A model generated the notes under the pieces. That model worked only from the letters and a program-made list of their open reading frames with translations, was not told the origin of the DNA and ran no database searches. Source: Paraglaciecola chathamensis S18K6 (GTDB lineage: Bacteria; Pseudomonadota; Gammaproteobacteria; Enterobacterales; Alteromonadaceae). From it: DNA of 64,000 nucleotides. Below, in pieces: positions 62,771 to 64,000 of this stretch (positions are counted from its first letter, which is position 1; every line of letters begins with the position of its first letter). The DNA is taken from positions 1-64,000 of the forward strand of contig BAEM01000040.1 in assembly GCA_000314955.1 (NCBI GenBank), written 5' to 3'. The position numbers and the translations under genes are program-made.

Positions 62771-63846
62771 TGCTATTGGCCGATTGGCTACAACAGTTCG
62801 AGCCAAGTTTTCGGGTATTCTCGTATTTGACCTTGCGTGCGATTTTAAGCACGTTAACCGCGCTATTGATTGCGGTACTGATTGGCCCCCGTATGATCCG
62901 TTGGTTGCAAACCATGCAGATTGGCCAAACCGTGCGTGATGATGGCCCGCAATCTCATCTTGCAAAGTCAGGTACACCCACCATGGGTGGCCTCCTTATT
63001 TTGGCTGCCATTGTGATCAGTGTGTTGCTATGGGCGGATCTAACCAACCGTTACGTTTGGGTCACATTAAGCGTGGTTGTGGGGTACGGCATTATTGGTT
63101 TTATTGATGACTATCGTAAGGTGGTGCGCAAAGATCCCAAAGGATTGATTGCCCGCTGGAAATACTTTTGGCAATCAGTTATTGCCATTGGTGTCGCTTT
63201 ATATTTATACGCGAGCCAGCAAGACCCTGCCGAAACGGCTTTATTGGTGCCATTTTTCAAAGATGTGATGCCTCAAATGGGGCTGCTATTTATTCTTATG
63301 ACGTACTTCGTCATTGTCGGTACTAGCAATGCGGTAAACCTTACCGATGGTTTAGATGGCTTAGCGATTGTACCCACTGTCTTGGTTGCAGGTGCGTTTG
63401 CCATTTTCGCCTATACCACAGGCAACATTAACTTTTCGGCTTACCTGAATATTCCCTATTTACCCTTAACCAGTGAGTTGGTGATTGTATGCACCGCCAT
63501 TGTGGGGGCAGGTTTGGGCTTCTTGTGGTTCAACACATACCCGGCAATGGTGTTTATGGGTGACGTAGGCTCATTGGCTTTAGGCGGAACGCTGGGTGTT
63601 ATCGCGGTGTTAGTACGCCAAGAAATTGTATTGGTGATCATGGGCGGTGTGTTCGTGATGGAAACCTTGTCGGTTATTTTACAGGTTGGGTCATTTAAGT
63701 TACGCGGACAACGTATATTCCGTATGGCACCCATTCATCACCACTATGAATTAAAAGGCTGGCCAGAGCCTCGCGTTATTGTGCGTTTCTGGATCATTTC
63801 TATCATTTTAGTCTTGGTTGGCTTAGCCACCTTGAAGTTACGTTAA
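62764..63846 (+). CDS. mraY: Phospho-MurNAc-pentapeptide translocase MraY
   Basis: 360 aa, standard length, ten membrane helices. Makes lipid I on the inner face of the membrane. Conserved [19 protein letters not shown] (catalytic Asp pair region), [32 protein letters not shown] and the [11 protein letters not shown] motif near the C-terminus. Complete. Confidence 0.98.
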   Translation: MLMLLADWLQQFEPSFRVFSYLTLRAILSTLTALLIAVLIGPRMIRWLQTMQIGQTVRDDGPQSHLAKSGTPTMGGLLILAAIVISVLLWADLTNRYVWVTLSVVVGYGIIGFIDDYRKVVRKDPKGLIARWKYFWQSVIAIGVALYLYASQQDPAETALLVPFFKDVMPQMGLLFILMTYFVIVGTSNAVNLTDGLDGLAIVPTVLVAGAFAIFAYTTGNINFSAYLNIPYLPLTSELVIVCTAIVGAGLGFLWFNTYPAMVFMGDVGSLALGGTLGVIAVLVRQEIVLVIMGGVFVMETLSVILQVGSFKLRGQRIFRMAPIHHHYELKGWPEPRVIVRFWIISIILVLVGLATLKLR

Positions 63847-63861
63847 AGGTATTTGGTTTAC

Positions 63862-64000
63862 ATGGCTGCAAATCCATTAGCTAACAAAAACATCATCGTT
63901 GTCGGACTCGGTTTGACCGGTTTGTCCTGCGTGACGTTTTTGCTGGCTAAAGGTGCCAACGTAAGCGCAATGGACACACGTGCTGATCTCAATATCAGTG
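63862..64000 (+). CDS. murD: UDP-MurNAc-L-alanine-D-glutamate ligase MurD (5' part)
   Basis: First 46 codons only; the gene runs off the window. Begins [32 protein letters not shown] (Rossmann-like UDP-binding domain of MurD). Position directly after mraY (15-bp gap) agrees with the usual mraY-murD order. AAAGG lies upstream. Confidence 0.92.
   Translation, partial: MAANPLANKNIIVVGLGLTGLSCVTFLLAKGANVSAMDTRADLNIS

Overview
The window is a chromosomal segment of a marine gammaproteobacterium of the Alteromonadaceae type (Paraglaciecola/Glaciecola/Alteromonas-like). The evidence is a canonical gammaproteobacterial mraZ-rsmH-ftsL-ftsI-murE-murF-mraY-murD cluster, an alginate-use locus with a large TonB-dependent receptor, many multidomain c-di-GMP and two-component proteins, and the ATACCAATTCC-type intergenic palindrome. 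The genus is inferred from gene content, not from a search.

Layout. (1) 150-6545: a tRNA-Ser(GGA) gene with a ~6.3 kb integrative element in its 3' end, bounded by 41-bp perfect direct repeats. It carries a tyrosine recombinase, a duplicated-helical/BRCT protein, a serine recombinase, a zinc-ribbon/HNH-like protein and an AbiH-type phage-defence protein. (2) 6.8-12.4 kb: a YafY-type regulator divergent from a VOC protein with a perfect palindrome between them, then DUF2780 and DUF748 envelope proteins. (3) 12.4-23.6 kb: alginate locus with a TonB-dependent receptor, a PL6-fold lipoprotein that seems to lack the catalytic residues, a PL7 alginate lyase, and a propeller-sensor diguanylate cyclase. 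(4) 23.6-26.5 kb: a MocR regulator divergent from ccoG. (5) 26.6-31.9 kb: two histidine kinases, a stand-alone receiver and a REC-GGDEF-EAL protein. (6) 32-47.7 kb: a regulatory island with an S8 peptidase ending in ten WEEAFM repeats behind a near-consensus sigma-54 promoter, a hybrid kinase paralogous to the propeller diguanylate cyclase, a REC-GGDEF-EAL protein, a sigma-54 activator, a secreted repeat protein, a TonB protein, an ECF sigma factor and its membrane partner. (7) 47.8-49.7 kb: a two-domain ABM protein and a DUF2167 protein. (8) 49.8-55.9 kb, minus strand: a galactose-oxidation operon (SDR dehydrogenase, dgoK, lactonase, GntR regulator) that also contains glycerol kinase and galactose mutarotase. 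(9) 56.2 kb to the end: the division and cell-wall cluster, cut inside murD.

How the genes fit together. The alginate locus pairs outer-membrane import with surface or periplasmic depolymerisation, and both lyase-type genes are preceded by a TTGG-N5-CCAA palindrome. Two sensors with the same periplasmic propeller architecture feed different outputs: c-di-GMP in one case, a phosphorelay in the other. The phosphorelay sensor overlaps a c-di-GMP gene, which overlaps a sigma-54 activator; candidate sigma-54 promoters lie before the repeat-tailed peptidase and the secreted-protein and TonB genes. I regard this 32-47.7 kb unit as the most likely undescribed system. The galactose plus glycerol kinase operon would suit galactosyl-glycerol compounds such as floridoside or galactolipid head groups. 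All domain calls come from reading the translated sequence; no database search was run.
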